From: JANRKG01 sp033763635
GTDB taxonomy: Bacteria > Cyanobacteriota > Cyanobacteriia > GCF-001939115
Length of the DNA stretch: 5,020 bases
Direction of reading: 5' to 3'
NCBI GenBank assembly: GCA_033763635.1
Contig: JANRKG010000193.1
Span: 1 to 5,020 of the forward strand
Position numbers and translations under genes: made by a program. This document shows, piece by piece, positions 4,624-5,020 of the stretch. Below the pieces are notes generated by a model that was not told the DNA's origin, made no database searches, and saw only the letters and a program-made list of their open reading frames with translations. Position 1 is the first letter of the stretch. Each line of letters starts with the position of its first letter.

Positions 4624-5020
4624 TTATGAGGCCCACAGGATTAACCGGGGTTCATAGGGATTGCTGAGGAATTCGTGTTTGGGTAACACCCGCAGGGATA
4701 GCCCTTGTAACCCACTATTGTGATATTCAACATCCGCTGTATAGATATGGGGGGTTTGAGATCCGTCTTCCAGACAAGTCATCACAACAGGCACCCCATC
4801 CGCGATCTCACCTTCGATACTCACTGCCCCCTGGTAAAGCTCTACCTGCACATCCCTGGGCGTTAAGGCTCCCAGATTCAGCCGCACCTTCACGGCGATC
4901 GTCTGATTCACCCCAATCTCAGTCGGGATTGTCTGGGATTGGTTAGGAACGCTGATCCCAGAGATATCCACATCCTCAATCCGGATGTTGTACCAGTTCT
5001 CAAACAGATGGGTTTGCCAG
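4624..5020 (-). CDS. glgP: Alpha-glucan (glycogen) phosphorylase, C-terminal 131 codons only
   Basis: The frame enters at the right edge and ends with TAA at 4626-4624, so only the C terminus of a longer gene is present. The GTG at 4971 lies inside the frame and is not the start, since coding continues upstream to the edge (WQTHLFENWYNIRIEDV). I assign it to the alpha-glucan phosphorylase family (GT35) from the C-terminal beta-sandwich-like region: VKVRLNLGALTPRDVQVELYQG, a YTADVEYHNSGLQGLSLRVLP segment, and the terminal HEFLSNPYEPRLILWAS. This family releases glucose 1-phosphate from glycogen or maltodextrins using pyridoxal phosphate. The catalytic and cofactor-binding parts are outside the window, so activity cannot be judged. 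It converges on folP across a 182-bp gap with two palindromes. An alternative is another glucan-active enzyme with a similar tail, but the ending fits phosphorylases best. Confidence 0.8.
   Translation of the reverse strand, partial: WQTHLFENWYNIRIEDVDISGISVPNQSQTIPTEIGVNQTIAVKVRLNLGALTPRDVQVELYQGAVSIEGEIADGVPVVMTCLEDGSQTPHIYTADVEYHNSGLQGLSLRVLPKHEFLSNPYEPRLILWAS

Noticed and set aside
4971..4971. GTG at 4971 as the start of a small 115-residue protein.
   Set aside because: The frame is open through to the window edge and the upstream residues continue the phosphorylase-like sequence, so this is an internal valine codon.

Overview
The window looks like a piece of a cyanobacterial chromosome. 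Three lines of evidence agree. The hexamer CGATCG, core of the cyanobacterial HIP1 repeat, occurs eleven times in 5 kb, including one full GCGATCGC. Three of the six genes appear to belong to families I know essentially from cyanobacteria (DUF3038, DUF4335, DUF928). The gap at 4442-4623 holds palindromes of the type scattered through cyanobacterial intergenic DNA. No phage, transposase, CRISPR, tRNA or rRNA signal was seen.

Layout: the left part (1-2330) is read on the minus strand. In transcription order it holds a secreted DUF928 protein (2330-1503), a 147-bp gap with a hairpin and a 12-bp tandem repeat, a DUF3038 protein (1355-738), and a DUF4335 membrane protein. The DUF4335 gene starts at 741 through an ATGA overlap with the DUF3038 stop and runs off the left edge inside a run of 13 G. 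It has no stop codon in the window, so a search for closed reading frames misses it. It nevertheless fills the first 741 bases with 247 uninterrupted codons.

A 446-bp spacer (2331-2776) separates the divergent DUF928 and tpiA genes. It holds a plausible tpiA promoter, a 17-bp palindrome and a GTA-N8-TAC motif, but no convincing gene.

The right part holds tpiA (triosephosphate isomerase, GTG start at 2777) and folP (dihydropteroate synthase, GTG start at 3572). They are on the plus strand 69 bp apart and probably cotranscribed. The tpiA stop codon lies inside an 18-bp tandem duplication followed by a second 11-bp tandem repeat. folP converges on the last 131 codons of a minus-strand alpha-glucan phosphorylase gene that continues past the right edge. 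The gap between them carries two unrelated palindromic repeats, one of which includes the folP stop codon.

Functionally, tpiA (glycolysis and Calvin cycle), folP (folate synthesis) and the phosphorylase (glycogen breakdown) are housekeeping genes. The least understood content is the DUF3038-DUF4335 pair, which looks like a translationally coupled two-gene unit of unknown function. Nothing here proves a new system; that pair is the best candidate.
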